Shown one piece after another: positions 34,197 to 42,777 of a stretch of 49,365 nucleotides of DNA. The notes beneath the pieces are model-generated. The model had not been told where the DNA came from, ran no database searches, and was given only the letters and a program-made list of their open reading frames with translations. Numbering within the stretch: position 1 is the first letter of the stretch; each line of letters begins with the position of its first letter. Location of the stretch: positions 1 to 49,365 of the forward strand of contig NZ_EQ973648.1 of assembly GCF_000157915.1 (NCBI RefSeq), written 5' to 3'. The translations under genes were made by a program, and so were the position numbers. This DNA comes from Phocaeicola coprophilus DSM 18228 = JCM 13818. GTDB lineage: Bacteria > Bacteroidota > Bacteroidia > Bacteroidales > Bacteroidaceae.

Positions 34197-36671
34197 TTAG
34201 AATCTGCAGCGGATATCGACACCTACCTGTACGGGGCGTCCTTTCTGTGCAAATCCGCGGCTCATTGTTTCAAAGTAGAAAGCCTGATAGTCCTTGTTGA
34301 GTGCATTGTTGACCCAGAAAGCCACCTGACCGTTTCCTTTGTTGAAGCTGACACGTCCGTTCAGTGTTCCGTAAAGAGCCTGGCTGACATCGTTCTTTTC
34401 TGTCCAATAAATGCGTCCCGCTGCCCGATAAGCTGCATTGACTGTAATGTTGTCCAGAAAACTGTTTTTCTTCAGGGCAAAAATATATTCTCCCCCTACG
34501 GTAAAGGTATGTTTCGGAACGAAAGGTACATAATGTCCGTTGTAGCTCACTTCCTGTTTTTGTCCGTTGATCCGTTCTTCGGTTACATAGTCGGTAAAGG
34601 TTGCATAGGTATAACCGTAGTTACCGTTGAGGCTGAACGCATCTGTGATTTGTGCCCGTAAGGCAACTTCACCTCCCAGGCTTCTGCTCTTTCCGGCATT
34701 GACCGTGATACGTCCAAGTCCGCTTTCTGCGAAACGGGACAATTGCTGGTCGCGTGTGCTCATATAGAACAGAGCAAGATCAGTTTGCAGCTTGCCGTTG
34801 AACAGCGTCAGATGAGAACCGATTTCATAGTTCCATGAATATTCCGGCTTGTAGAGTGTCGTTGCCTGAATATCGGTCTCTCCACTGGCAGACATTCCTT
34901 CCAGAATACCGATGACTTTCTGCTTGATGTCATCTCCGATCATGGGGACGTTGTTGATAACAGGAATTGTAACATCAGCAACGTCTTTCATCATACTGCT
35001 TTGCATGTCATTCTGCAACAGGTCTGAAAACATCTGGATGTTGTATCCACCGGAACGGTATCCCTTTGTGGCACTGACATAGATGTTGTTTCCTTTATCG
35101 AAGTTGTATTGCAAGGCTATTTTAGGGAGCAACTGTACATAGTCATGGCTGAGTTTTCCCTGATAGTTGTTCCGGCTTTCAAAAGACTGTTCCGGTATCA
35201 TGGAAATTTCTTTGTTCAGCGGTTGTAGAACTCCACTTAATGAATAGGTATGTGTGAATTCACATCCGGTATCGTATTTCAGACGCAGACTTTCATAGTC
35301 AAGCCGTAAACCGGCTGTCAGAGAAAGTCCTTCCAGTCCGAATAAATCATTGAAAGTGGACTGATGAAATACGGCTCCGTTGAGGATCGGAGTATCGAAA
35401 CGTCCGTTAATCGGGAGTTGGGATCCGTTGATTTGATCGCTGAATTGGAACTTCATGCTCATGGGACCCATCTGGATTTGCGGCATGTAGCGGTTGGCGT
35501 TGGTGTTGATCGTCTGGTTCAGCCAATTGACTCCGTCAGCCTGGAAAGTTACGGGGGCATTAGTACCCAGCCACTGATAAAAGCCGCTGATACCGGTAGT
35601 CCACTGCCAACGTCTTCCTGGTTTTGATTTCAGGACAATTTCCTCAGACAATGTCTTGGAGTTCTGTTTCTGCATCATGGTATACAGGTCTTGTTCGGTG
35701 AAGTCCTGATCCAGATTCATCTGGTCATATAAATACTGGAAGCCGGTAACACTGCTCAGGATAAAGTTCTCAGCTTGATGTTCCAGATTCAGTCCGGTAT
35801 TCAGCAGGTTCCGTTTGTATCCACATTCATTATTATAAGCAATTTTTCCAATATACTCTGCCCGGTCTTCTTCTCCTTCTACTTTACCGGTGTATTCATA
35901 GGGATATCCTCCCTGGTTGGTATATTCATAATTGACGGTAAAATCCAGTTTCAGATTTTCTTTCGGAAGCCAGATTGCACGGATTCTTCCTCCGAATTCG
36001 TCGTCCGTATCAATCCGTTTGCCAGTCAGGCTGTTTTTGAAGAAACCTCCGTTGTGCTGATAAAACAATCCTACAGAAAAAGCAAAATGAGGAGAAATCC
36101 GGTGATAGTGTGTCAGTGATGCCTTGTAGTCATTGTAGGTAGCTCCGCTTAACCGAAGATCTGTTCCCTGATAGGTAAAAGGTGATTTGGTAAATACTCG
36201 GATCAGACCGCCCATAGTGTTACGGCCATATAAGGTTCCTTGCGGACCTCGCATGACGTCGATACGTTCAATATCCGAATAATTGAAATCGAAAGCTGAT
36301 TTATCAATAAACGGAATGTTATCAACATACAATCCTACAGCCGGGGTGTTGATACGTGAACCTATACCACGGACATATACGGAGGTAGTCAGTTTGGAAC
36401 CATAGTCAGGGATAAAGAGATTAGGTACCAGACCGGACAACGATTTAACAGAGGTTACGGCATTTCCCCGCATTTCATTCTGCGAGAAAGAGGTAGCCGA
36501 AAGAGGCTGTTGTCTCAGGCGGCTGTTTTCTTTAGGGGTTGCAATGACTACTATTTCTTCGATGTCGAAAACTTTTGTAGTGTCTTTGGGGAGTAACTCG
36601 TCTGTAGGGGAGCTGAAAGCCACTTGTGTGCTTATGCCAGCCAGCAGGGCAAGGGTAATACGTCTTTTCAT
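34197..36671 (-). CDS. TonB-dependent outer-membrane receptor
   Basis: An 824-aa outer-membrane transporter. It has a signal peptide, a TonB-box-like segment (FDIEEIVVIAT, about residues 35-46), a plug domain (SVKSLSGLVPNLFIPDYGSK; VMRGPQGTLYGRNTMGG) and a 22-strand-type barrel ending in aromatic VGVDIRCRF. It lacks the N-terminal carboxypeptidase-like domain of SusC proteins and has no SusD partner nearby, so it more likely imports a siderophore, cofactor or small ligand than a polysaccharide. Promoter boxes and nested inverted repeats lie upstream, and the LuxR-type gene on the same strand is a candidate regulator. The ligand is not determinable here. Confidence 0.92.
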   Translation of the reverse strand: MKRRITLALLAGISTQVAFSSPTDELLPKDTTKVFDIEEIVVIATPKENSRLRQQPLSATSFSQNEMRGNAVTSVKSLSGLVPNLFIPDYGSKLTTSVYVRGIGSRINTPAVGLYVDNIPFIDKSAFDFNYSDIERIDVMRGPQGTLYGRNTMGGLIRVFTKSPFTYQGTDLRLSGATYNDYKASLTHYHRISPHFAFSVGLFYQHNGGFFKNSLTGKRIDTDDEFGGRIRAIWLPKENLKLDFTVNYEYTNQGGYPYEYTGKVEGEEDRAEYIGKIAYNNECGYKRNLLNTGLNLEHQAENFILSSVTGFQYLYDQMNLDQDFTEQDLYTMMQKQNSKTLSEEIVLKSKPGRRWQWTTGISGFYQWLGTNAPVTFQADGVNWLNQTINTNANRYMPQIQMGPMSMKFQFSDQINGSQLPINGRFDTPILNGAVFHQSTFNDLFGLEGLSLTAGLRLDYESLRLKYDTGCEFTHTYSLSGVLQPLNKEISMIPEQSFESRNNYQGKLSHDYVQLLPKIALQYNFDKGNNIYVSATKGYRSGGYNIQMFSDLLQNDMQSSMMKDVADVTIPVINNVPMIGDDIKQKVIGILEGMSASGETDIQATTLYKPEYSWNYEIGSHLTLFNGKLQTDLALFYMSTRDQQLSRFAESGLGRITVNAGKSRSLGGEVALRAQITDAFSLNGNYGYTYATFTDYVTEERINGQKQEVSYNGHYVPFVPKHTFTVGGEYIFALKKNSFLDNITVNAAYRAAGRIYWTEKNDVSQALYGTLNGRVSFNKGNGQVAFWVNNALNKDYQAFYFETMSRGFAQKGRPVQVGVDIRCRF

Positions 36672-36704
36672 TCTGTCTCAATCAGTCGTTTAGTAATTCG
36701 GCTG

Positions 36705-36736
36705 CAAAGTAACGGCTATTTGATGTGTTATGCAAT
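36705..36736 (-). promoter_or_regulatory. Promoter of the TonB-dependent receptor
   Basis: On the minus strand ATTG (plus 36733-36736) lies 20 bp before TTACTTTG (plus 36705-36712), close to the TTTG-N20-TAnnTTTG consensus. Nested inverted repeats (36728-36766) overlap the -33 side. Confidence 0.5.
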
Positions 36737-36766
36737 CCTCATTTATTAGGATTCCTTTATGCATAA
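36728..36766. repeat. Nested inverted repeats overlapping the receptor promoter
   Basis: TTATGCA (36728-36734) pairs with TGCATAA (36760-36766), and inside it AATCCT (36734-36739) pairs with AGGATT (36748-36753). The repeats cover the -33 side of the receptor promoter, a suitable place for an operator. Confidence 0.5.
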
Positions 36767-36881
36767 GCTATATGAATATCCGGCATTCGGCACTGTTTAT
36801 TGAAAAAGCAGAGACTGAATTTATTCCGTCTGAACTGATAAAAAGGATCTTTATTGTTGCTATCGTTTTCTGGAAATTGTT

Positions 36882-37466
36882 TTAAATGCTGTCGGCTTCG
36901 ATATAACCACGCATAACTGCATAGATAGCCAGTCCGGAAACCGATTTTATGCCTAACTTTTCGGTAATATTTTTCCGATGAGAAATAACGGTTGTCAGAC
37001 TGATGTTGAGTTTATCTGCAATTTCTTTATTGATCAATCCTTTGGTGATCAGCACCAGAACTTCGATTTCCCGGGGAGAAAGTTCATGCTCAGTATCCTG
37101 TTGTTGGGTGGAAGGATGCGGATGCATGCTATGTCCATATTTGCGGAGCTGCATGATAGCCTGTACCAGCTGATCCTGTGGCAGACAGATATTCAGTGTA
37201 GGAACTCCGTTCAGAGCAGGTTGTTCTCCTACGGCAAGAACGATAGCCCGGGGACGACGATTCAGAAAGAAGCTGGTGTGGGCAAAATAAATTTGAGCTG
37301 ACACGAAATAGTGTGCATACATGTCGGGGGTGTCATCGATCAGGGCTTCAAAAGTTGAGAAGGAACGGATGACAGCATTGGGAATCAGTTCTTCGAGAAT
37401 GATTCTCAGTCCGATACTTGTAAGAGTATTGGGTTCTATGATTGCAATTTCCGGAGTATGTAGCAT
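36882..37466 (-). CDS. LuxR-family regulator with degenerate receiver domain
   Basis: A 194-aa regulator. Residues 1-110 resemble a response-regulator receiver (PEIAIIEPNTLTSIGLRIIL), but the strand where the phosphorylated Asp should sit reads HYFVSAQIYF, with no Asp, so it is unlikely to be phosphorylated in the usual way. Residues 128-190 form a LuxR/NarL HTH (LSPREIEVLVLITKGLINKEIADKLNISLTTVISHRKNITEKLGI). It lies 11 bp after the second CHR gene and ends the sensor-CHR-CHR operon; the TonB receptor follows 210 bp downstream. It may act as a constitutive or ligand-bound regulator, possibly of that receptor (inferred). Confidence 0.85.
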   Translation of the reverse strand: MLHTPEIAIIEPNTLTSIGLRIILEELIPNAVIRSFSTFEALIDDTPDMYAHYFVSAQIYFAHTSFFLNRRPRAIVLAVGEQPALNGVPTLNICLPQDQLVQAIMQLRKYGHSMHPHPSTQQQDTEHELSPREIEVLVLITKGLINKEIADKLNISLTTVISHRKNITEKLGIKSVSGLAIYAVMRGYIEADSI

Positions 37467-37477
37467 GGCATAAGTCT

Positions 37478-38041
37478 TTAATAAATAATGTATCCCAGAA
37501 TACCGCAGATAACGATAAGCAGGATCGGATTAACTTTGTAACGAAACGATGCAATGAAAGCACCGATAAAAAGCAGAATGCTGACTATTACCTGCCAGGA
37601 ATCATTCCCGAAGTTTTCTCCATTCATCAGTACCAGTGCGGCAGCTGCCAGCAGACCTACTACTCCCGGACGAAGCCCATTGAATACGGCAGCTACGGAA
37701 GGATGCTTCTGGTATTTCAAGAAGAACCGGCTGATGAGAAGCATCAGGATAAAGGAAGGGAAAATAACGGCCAGGGTTGCAATTATGGATCCTGCGATAC
37801 CGACCAGATGTGAATAGCCGGCATTAACAACGGCTGTATAGCCTACATAAGTAGCAGAATTGATACCGATAGGTCCGGGTGTCATCTGGCTGATTGCGAT
37901 GATATCGGTAAATTCCGGAGAAGAAAGCCATTCATGCCGGGTTACAACTTCTCCTTGAATCATGGAGAGCATCGCATATCCGCCACCAAATCCAAAAAGT
38001 CCGATTTTAAAGAATGTATAGAAGAGCTGTAAGAAAATCAT
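37478..38041 (-). CDS. CHR (chromate-type) transporter half-protein, second copy
   Basis: A 187-aa membrane protein with about six hydrophobic helices. It is a single CHR domain, with GFGGGYAMLSMIQGEVV near the start and DIIAISQMTPGPIGINSATYVGYT after it, as in short-chain CHR proteins that work as pairs. It overlaps the first CHR gene by 4 bp. Chromate efflux is the family's known function, but Bacteroidetes CHR pairs are poorly tested and the substrate may be another anion. Together the two genes supply the two halves of a ChrA-like transporter. The LuxR-type gene begins 11 bp downstream. Confidence 0.9.
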   Translation of the reverse strand: MIFLQLFYTFFKIGLFGFGGGYAMLSMIQGEVVTRHEWLSSPEFTDIIAISQMTPGPIGINSATYVGYTAVVNAGYSHLVGIAGSIIATLAVIFPSFILMLLISRFFLKYQKHPSVAAVFNGLRPGVVGLLAAAALVLMNGENFGNDSWQVIVSILLFIGAFIASFRYKVNPILLIVICGILGYIIY

Positions 38042-38607
38042 TGTTCCATTTCTCCTTTCTGTTGATTGTTATGTTGGGCTTGCCAACGTCCGTAAATAAA
38101 TCCTCCCAGTCCGCTGAGAATAATGACATAGACAGGTGAGAAGTCCAGTAACCAGATTAGTCCTGCAGAAACAACAGGTATCCAGATGTTATAACGGTTG
38201 ATACGTGCTGTTTTGGCCATTTTGAAAGTCGGTGCTGCAATCAGGGCAACCACAGCCGGGCGAATTCCTTTAAATATACTTTCTACAGCCGGATAACTTT
38301 TAAATTGTTGAAAGAACAAAGCAATAGCCAGAATGATAAGGAAAGAGGGCAGGATTGTACCTAAAGCCATAGCTAAGGCTCCTCTTAATTTGCGTAACTT
38401 ATAACCAATAAAGATAGCTATATTTACAGCAAAAATACCGGGTACAGTTTGAGCTAAAGCCATCAGATCCAGAAAATCTTCTTTACTGATCCATTTACGT
38501 TTGTCTACCACTTCTGCTTCAATAAGTGGAACCATGGCATATCCTCCTCCGATGGTGAAAAGTCCGATACGGCTGAAGATCAGGAATGCTTTAATGTAAA
38601 AATTCAT
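38038..38607 (-). CDS. CHR (chromate-type) transporter half-protein, first copy
   Basis: A 189-aa membrane protein, partner of the following gene. The N-terminus has TIGGGYAMVPLIEAEVV and LDLMALAQTVPGIFAVNIAIFIGYKL, the same pattern as the second copy but diverged, as expected for two halves that heterodimerise. Its start lies 6 bp after the hybrid sensor stop codon, so the sensor and both transporter genes form one transcription unit with no room for a promoter between them. Substrate inferred from family only. Confidence 0.9.
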   Translation of the reverse strand: MNFYIKAFLIFSRIGLFTIGGGYAMVPLIEAEVVDKRKWISKEDFLDLMALAQTVPGIFAVNIAIFIGYKLRKLRGALAMALGTILPSFLIILAIALFFQQFKSYPAVESIFKGIRPAVVALIAAPTFKMAKTARINRYNIWIPVVSAGLIWLLDFSPVYVIILSGLGGFIYGRWQAQHNNQQKGEMEQ

Positions 38608-38613
38608 ACGTTT

Positions 38614-41600
38614 TTATTGATTGTTATCCTGTTTCATGTACACACTTGGGGGCATTCCGTAGAATTTCTTGAATGTATCCGTGAAGTATTTCGGATCGGC
38701 AAATCCCATGCGATCTGCTACCTCGGCAACGGTATAGCGTTTACTTCTGAGCAATAAGGCAGCTTCCTGCATACGGATGTTACGGATGAAATCTGCAGGA
38801 GCGATTCCCGTAAGTGCTTTTATTTTATTATAAAAACTGGTTCGGCTCATGTTCATGGCAGCACATAGAGTATCAACTGTCAGGTCCTTGTCCAGTTTCT
38901 CTTTGACAATGGCTGTAACCTCTTGCATAAACTCTTCATCCAATGGGGATAAAGTAGGCTCTGCAGCAGGAACTTCTTCTTCAGGAAGCTGAGTGACATG
39001 TTGTTGATAACGGCGGCGGATCAGTTCCCGGTTTTCCAGTACATTACTGATATTGGCCAATAAAACAGTCAGGTCAAAAGGTTTGACTATATACAAATCT
39101 GCTTTATTTCCCAATCCTTTTAATATGTATTCTTTGTCTCCCAGTGCTGTCAATAGAATGATCGGAATATGGCTGGTTTCAATATTGCTCTTTAAGTTTT
39201 TACATAATTCCTGACCGTCCATAATAGGCATCATGACATCTGAAAGCACTAAATCCGGTTGTTGGTTTTGTATAAGTTCCAAGGCTTCCTGACCGTTCCC
39301 GGCACCTTCTACCCGATAAGTCTCAGACAGACTTTGCATAAGAAAGGCCCGAAGAGAAATATTGTCTTCTACAATCAGAATGAGCGGAGCATCCGGATGG
39401 GATTCTTTGCCGGCAATAACTCCAGTCTGAGTAGAAGGAGTATTGTCTTGTAACAACACAGAGAAAGTGGTGTTGCTGACAGATTCTTCTGATTTATAAA
39501 CGTACCGGTTACTTTTGATCGGGAAGCAGAGTTGGAAACTGGTACCTACATTTTCCGTACTCTGGAAGCTGATTTTCCCTTCATGATTCTTGATAAGGCG
39601 GTAAGTAAGCAACATACCAATGCCACAACCTGTAATCATTTGATTGGTTGCATTAGCTCCTCGGAACAGATATTTGAAGAGACGCTTCTGGTCATTTCGG
39701 GAGATACCTATACCTGTATCTGTTATATTCAGACTCCATGTATTTTTATTATGCGTAGCTTTCAGGGATACTTTTCCTCCTTGAGGAGTGTATTTTAAAG
39801 CGTTCGTGATTAAATTCCGTAAAATGGAATCCATTTTATTCTTATCAATCCAGACATCTAAACTTTCAAAATCGCTTTGATAAGTCAAGGTTATGGCATT
39901 CTGGATCGCATAATTTTCAAACTGAAGCAGATATGAACGTAAATATTGATTCAGTTCGTATTGAGATACAGTTACCTTGGAACTGTATAATTCTTCTTTC
40001 TGAAAGTTGATAAGGTTATTGGCCAGTTCTGATAAGTTATCAGTATTTTGAATAGCCAGATTTATATTGGAAATCCCTTGTTCACTCAGTTGTTCATTCT
40101 TTAAGATTTCTCCTAAAGGTGCTTTGATCAGAGTCAAAGGTGTTCTGATATCATGGGCGGTATTGATGAAAAAGTTGATTTTATCTCGTGATGAACGCCG
40201 TTCTCGTTTGATCGCCTGATATCGTATTAATGCATAGAATGTTCCAATAATGATTAAGGCATAAATGAGAAATGCCCAGAAGGTAAGCCAAAATGGACGG
40301 CCGACAAAAATCTGGATCTCACGTTCTTCCAGTACCTGATGATTGTCAAACAAGATAGCTCTTACCTTTAAGGTATAGTTACCAGGCGAGAGGTTTGTAT
40401 AACGGATCAGGTTGTTACTTGAAGGAGGAGACCATAAGTCATAAAATCCATCCAGTTTCCAACTGTATAGAATGTTCGAAGGATTATCAAAATTGATAGA
40501 GGAAACATTCATAGAGAAGGTATTCTGATTGTACTTCAGTTCAATGTTAGTGGTCTCATTCAATGGTTTGCATAAGGGAGATCCGGGTTCTTGTGGATGT
40601 ACAGTTTTATACATGATATTCAGATCAGTAAATACCATGTGGCTGGAGAATGTACGGGGAAGCTCAATGCTGTCAGGAATGACGATGGCTCCTTTGCTAC
40701 TTCCGAATATCAGATTCCCATTTCTGGCATTAATGCCTGCGCCTTGATTAAAGTTTGACGGAACTAAACCTTGTTCTTTGCTCCAGTTGATAAAGATTTG
40801 TTCTTTAATATTGAACTGGGACAATCCTTTTTCAGTCCCTAACAAAATATTCCCGTATTTGTCAGGTGCAATGCAATAAATGTTATCTGTTACAAGCCCA
40901 CTGTTTTTTTCGTTGTAGTGGGTTATTGCATGTGTTTTGTTATTGATGATAAATAATCCATTTCCGTAAGTACCGAAGTAGGTCAGACTTCTGTCGGGCG
41001 TTTGATAAATCATGTTGATACAGCCTATTTCTGTGTCTGTATCATAAGGTGTCATACATTTCTTTTGCTTGTCAAAAATGTAAATACCATTGATCGTTCC
41101 TACCCAAAGAGTGTTTTCATCCTTGGCAAGTAGCTGTGTAATGGGGTAGACCGTATCATAACGGTAGCGTTTACCATTACTGGGATTGAACATACGTAAA
41201 CAATAAAATCCGCCAGTCCAGATATTACCGTCGTTGTCACGTAGAATGCTTCGGATGTATTTATCAGGAAGGGGTTCCTCTTCATTGGATAATTGAGAAA
41301 TGTATCTTACTTGTTGGGTATTTTTATATATCAAATAGATACCGGACATGTATCCTCCAGCCATAACGACTCCTGGTCTGAGTTCGCAGAGTGATATAAA
41401 GACGTGATTGTCATTGTGAGCATTCTGATCAAACGATGACAAGTAGTTGCGCCATTTTTTGCTAGTCGGATTATAACAGCTGATGCCATTATTCGTTGCA
41501 AACCATGTATCTCCTTCCGAATCCTGCATGATGCCGTTGATTCGGTTATCTACCAAGGAGTTTGTATTGTTACGTGAGTGAGTAATCCATTCGTAGGCAG

Positions 41601-42606
41601 GGTATTGTTCTGAATATACAGTTAATCCAGTGGGGTAAATAACATTCCAGATTCGATGAGCCGTATCAATATAAATGTCTTTAATGATACTTCCATTCAT
41701 TTTGTTGGGCAGTTGATAATTCTCTTGCAGGAAGCGTGTACAGTGGTGACTTTTCATATCTAACCAGTATACACCATCTCCGTCGGTGGCTATCAGCACA
41801 TCATTCGGTGATTTGTAATAAGGTATTATACGATTGATACGAATGTCTTTTAACAGATCCCCCATCAAATCTGCTTTCTGTGACTGAGGATCATATATTA
41901 AAAGTCCATTAGCCAGCGTGTTAACGATGAGCTGATGGCTATAAGAATGATAATAGATGTAATTAATAACAGAGATGTTTTTAATTTGAATATCTGTTAT
42001 TTTCTTTAATGCCTTTTTTTCTAACCGGGTTGCATATATCTTGTTTTGACTGGCCAGATAATATATTCCCTGCTCCTCATTTTCGGTAATAGAGATGATT
42101 TCTTCGTTGATAGAGCTTGAAAGCGAGTAACTTTTTTGATTTTGTGTATCGTATATATAGAGTTTTCCTTTGCTGCAGAACCAGATTCTTTTAAAGCTGT
42201 CGAAGTAAACAGCTGTAATCGGTTGTTTCTTTTGTAGCGGAAACTGCTTACGCAAATCGAATACTAATTGGAATGTATCCTGTAGTTCATTGAAACGAAA
42301 GACATATCCATCTTTACCATATTCCCAAAGAGTTCGGTCAATATCTACATTGATGGTATTTAAGTCAGGATAGAAATTTAAAGGGGTACCCTCTTTCAGA
42401 AGTGTATAATGATCAAATTGTTTTCCGTTATATCGGTCAATACCTTTATGGGTTAGTATCCAGATATAGTCTTGTGCACCCTGGCTGATAGATAAAACGC
42501 GCTGGCTGCTTAATCCATCTTCCATTCCGATATATTTAAATGTCTGTCCAAAGGATTGAAGTATGGATGAAAGAGCTATAAATAATATGAATACAAATCG
42601 ATACAT
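38614..42606 (-). CDS. Hybrid two-component system sensor/regulator (HTCS)
   Basis: A 1330-aa one-protein signalling system. After a signal peptide come two-component propeller repeats (to about residue 690), a Y_Y_Y domain and a membrane helix (about residues 775-800). The kinase has H818 in NTAHDIRTPLTL and an ATPase domain with NLITNALKYTPQGG and GTGIGI-like NITDTGIGIS. Then a receiver with D1123 in LVLSDVMMPIMDG and a C-terminal AraC HTH (about residues 1230-1325). HTCS proteins usually sense oligosaccharides and switch on adjacent polysaccharide loci. Here no susC/susD pair is nearby, and the two CHR transporters follow 6 bp later, an unusual partner. Promoter boxes at 42632-42662. Ligand unknown. 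Confidence 0.93.
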   Translation of the reverse strand: MYRFVFILFIALSSILQSFGQTFKYIGMEDGLSSQRVLSISQGAQDYIWILTHKGIDRYNGKQFDHYTLLKEGTPLNFYPDLNTINVDIDRTLWEYGKDGYVFRFNELQDTFQLVFDLRKQFPLQKKQPITAVYFDSFKRIWFCSKGKLYIYDTQNQKSYSLSSSINEEIISITENEEQGIYYLASQNKIYATRLEKKALKKITDIQIKNISVINYIYYHSYSHQLIVNTLANGLLIYDPQSQKADLMGDLLKDIRINRIIPYYKSPNDVLIATDGDGVYWLDMKSHHCTRFLQENYQLPNKMNGSIIKDIYIDTAHRIWNVIYPTGLTVYSEQYPAYEWITHSRNNTNSLVDNRINGIMQDSEGDTWFATNNGISCYNPTSKKWRNYLSSFDQNAHNDNHVFISLCELRPGVVMAGGYMSGIYLIYKNTQQVRYISQLSNEEEPLPDKYIRSILRDNDGNIWTGGFYCLRMFNPSNGKRYRYDTVYPITQLLAKDENTLWVGTINGIYIFDKQKKCMTPYDTDTEIGCINMIYQTPDRSLTYFGTYGNGLFIINNKTHAITHYNEKNSGLVTDNIYCIAPDKYGNILLGTEKGLSQFNIKEQIFINWSKEQGLVPSNFNQGAGINARNGNLIFGSSKGAIVIPDSIELPRTFSSHMVFTDLNIMYKTVHPQEPGSPLCKPLNETTNIELKYNQNTFSMNVSSINFDNPSNILYSWKLDGFYDLWSPPSSNNLIRYTNLSPGNYTLKVRAILFDNHQVLEEREIQIFVGRPFWLTFWAFLIYALIIIGTFYALIRYQAIKRERRSSRDKINFFINTAHDIRTPLTLIKAPLGEILKNEQLSEQGISNINLAIQNTDNLSELANNLINFQKEELYSSKVTVSQYELNQYLRSYLLQFENYAIQNAITLTYQSDFESLDVWIDKNKMDSILRNLITNALKYTPQGGKVSLKATHNKNTWSLNITDTGIGISRNDQKRLFKYLFRGANATNQMITGCGIGMLLTYRLIKNHEGKISFQSTENVGTSFQLCFPIKSNRYVYKSEESVSNTTFSVLLQDNTPSTQTGVIAGKESHPDAPLILIVEDNISLRAFLMQSLSETYRVEGAGNGQEALELIQNQQPDLVLSDVMMPIMDGQELCKNLKSNIETSHIPIILLTALGDKEYILKGLGNKADLYIVKPFDLTVLLANISNVLENRELIRRRYQQHVTQLPEEEVPAAEPTLSPLDEEFMQEVTAIVKEKLDKDLTVDTLCAAMNMSRTSFYNKIKALTGIAPADFIRNIRMQEAALLLRSKRYTVAEVADRMGFADPKYFTDTFKKFYGMPPSVYMKQDNNQ

Positions 42607-42631
42607 AGAGAACTCCGTATGAAGATTGTTG

Positions 42632-42662
42632 CAAATGTCGGAAAAATAGATGGGTTCTCAAA
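42632..42662 (-). promoter_or_regulatory. Promoter of the HTCS-CHR-CHR-LuxR operon
   Basis: On the minus strand TTTG (plus 42659-42662) is separated by 19 bp from GACATTTG (plus 42632-42639), a one-mismatch TAnnTTTG. The leader would be about 20 nt. Confidence 0.55.
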
Positions 42663-42708
42663 ATGAAAAGCTGATAAATTAGCAATAAAGGAAGTTGGAA
42701 TAAACAAC

Positions 42709-42754
42709 AAATGCACAAGACTTCATGGTTTTGTATCATGAAGCTTGTGCATTT
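42709..42754 (-). terminator. Terminator after purL
   Basis: An 18-bp stem with one bulged A (42709-42727 with 42737-42754) and a 9-nt loop. On the minus strand it runs into a U-rich tail (ATTTGTTGTTT); the plus-strand side also has T residues. It ends the purL transcript ahead of the HTCS promoter. Confidence 0.7.
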
Positions 42755-42777
42755 TATCATTATAGAAGCTATTAGGC

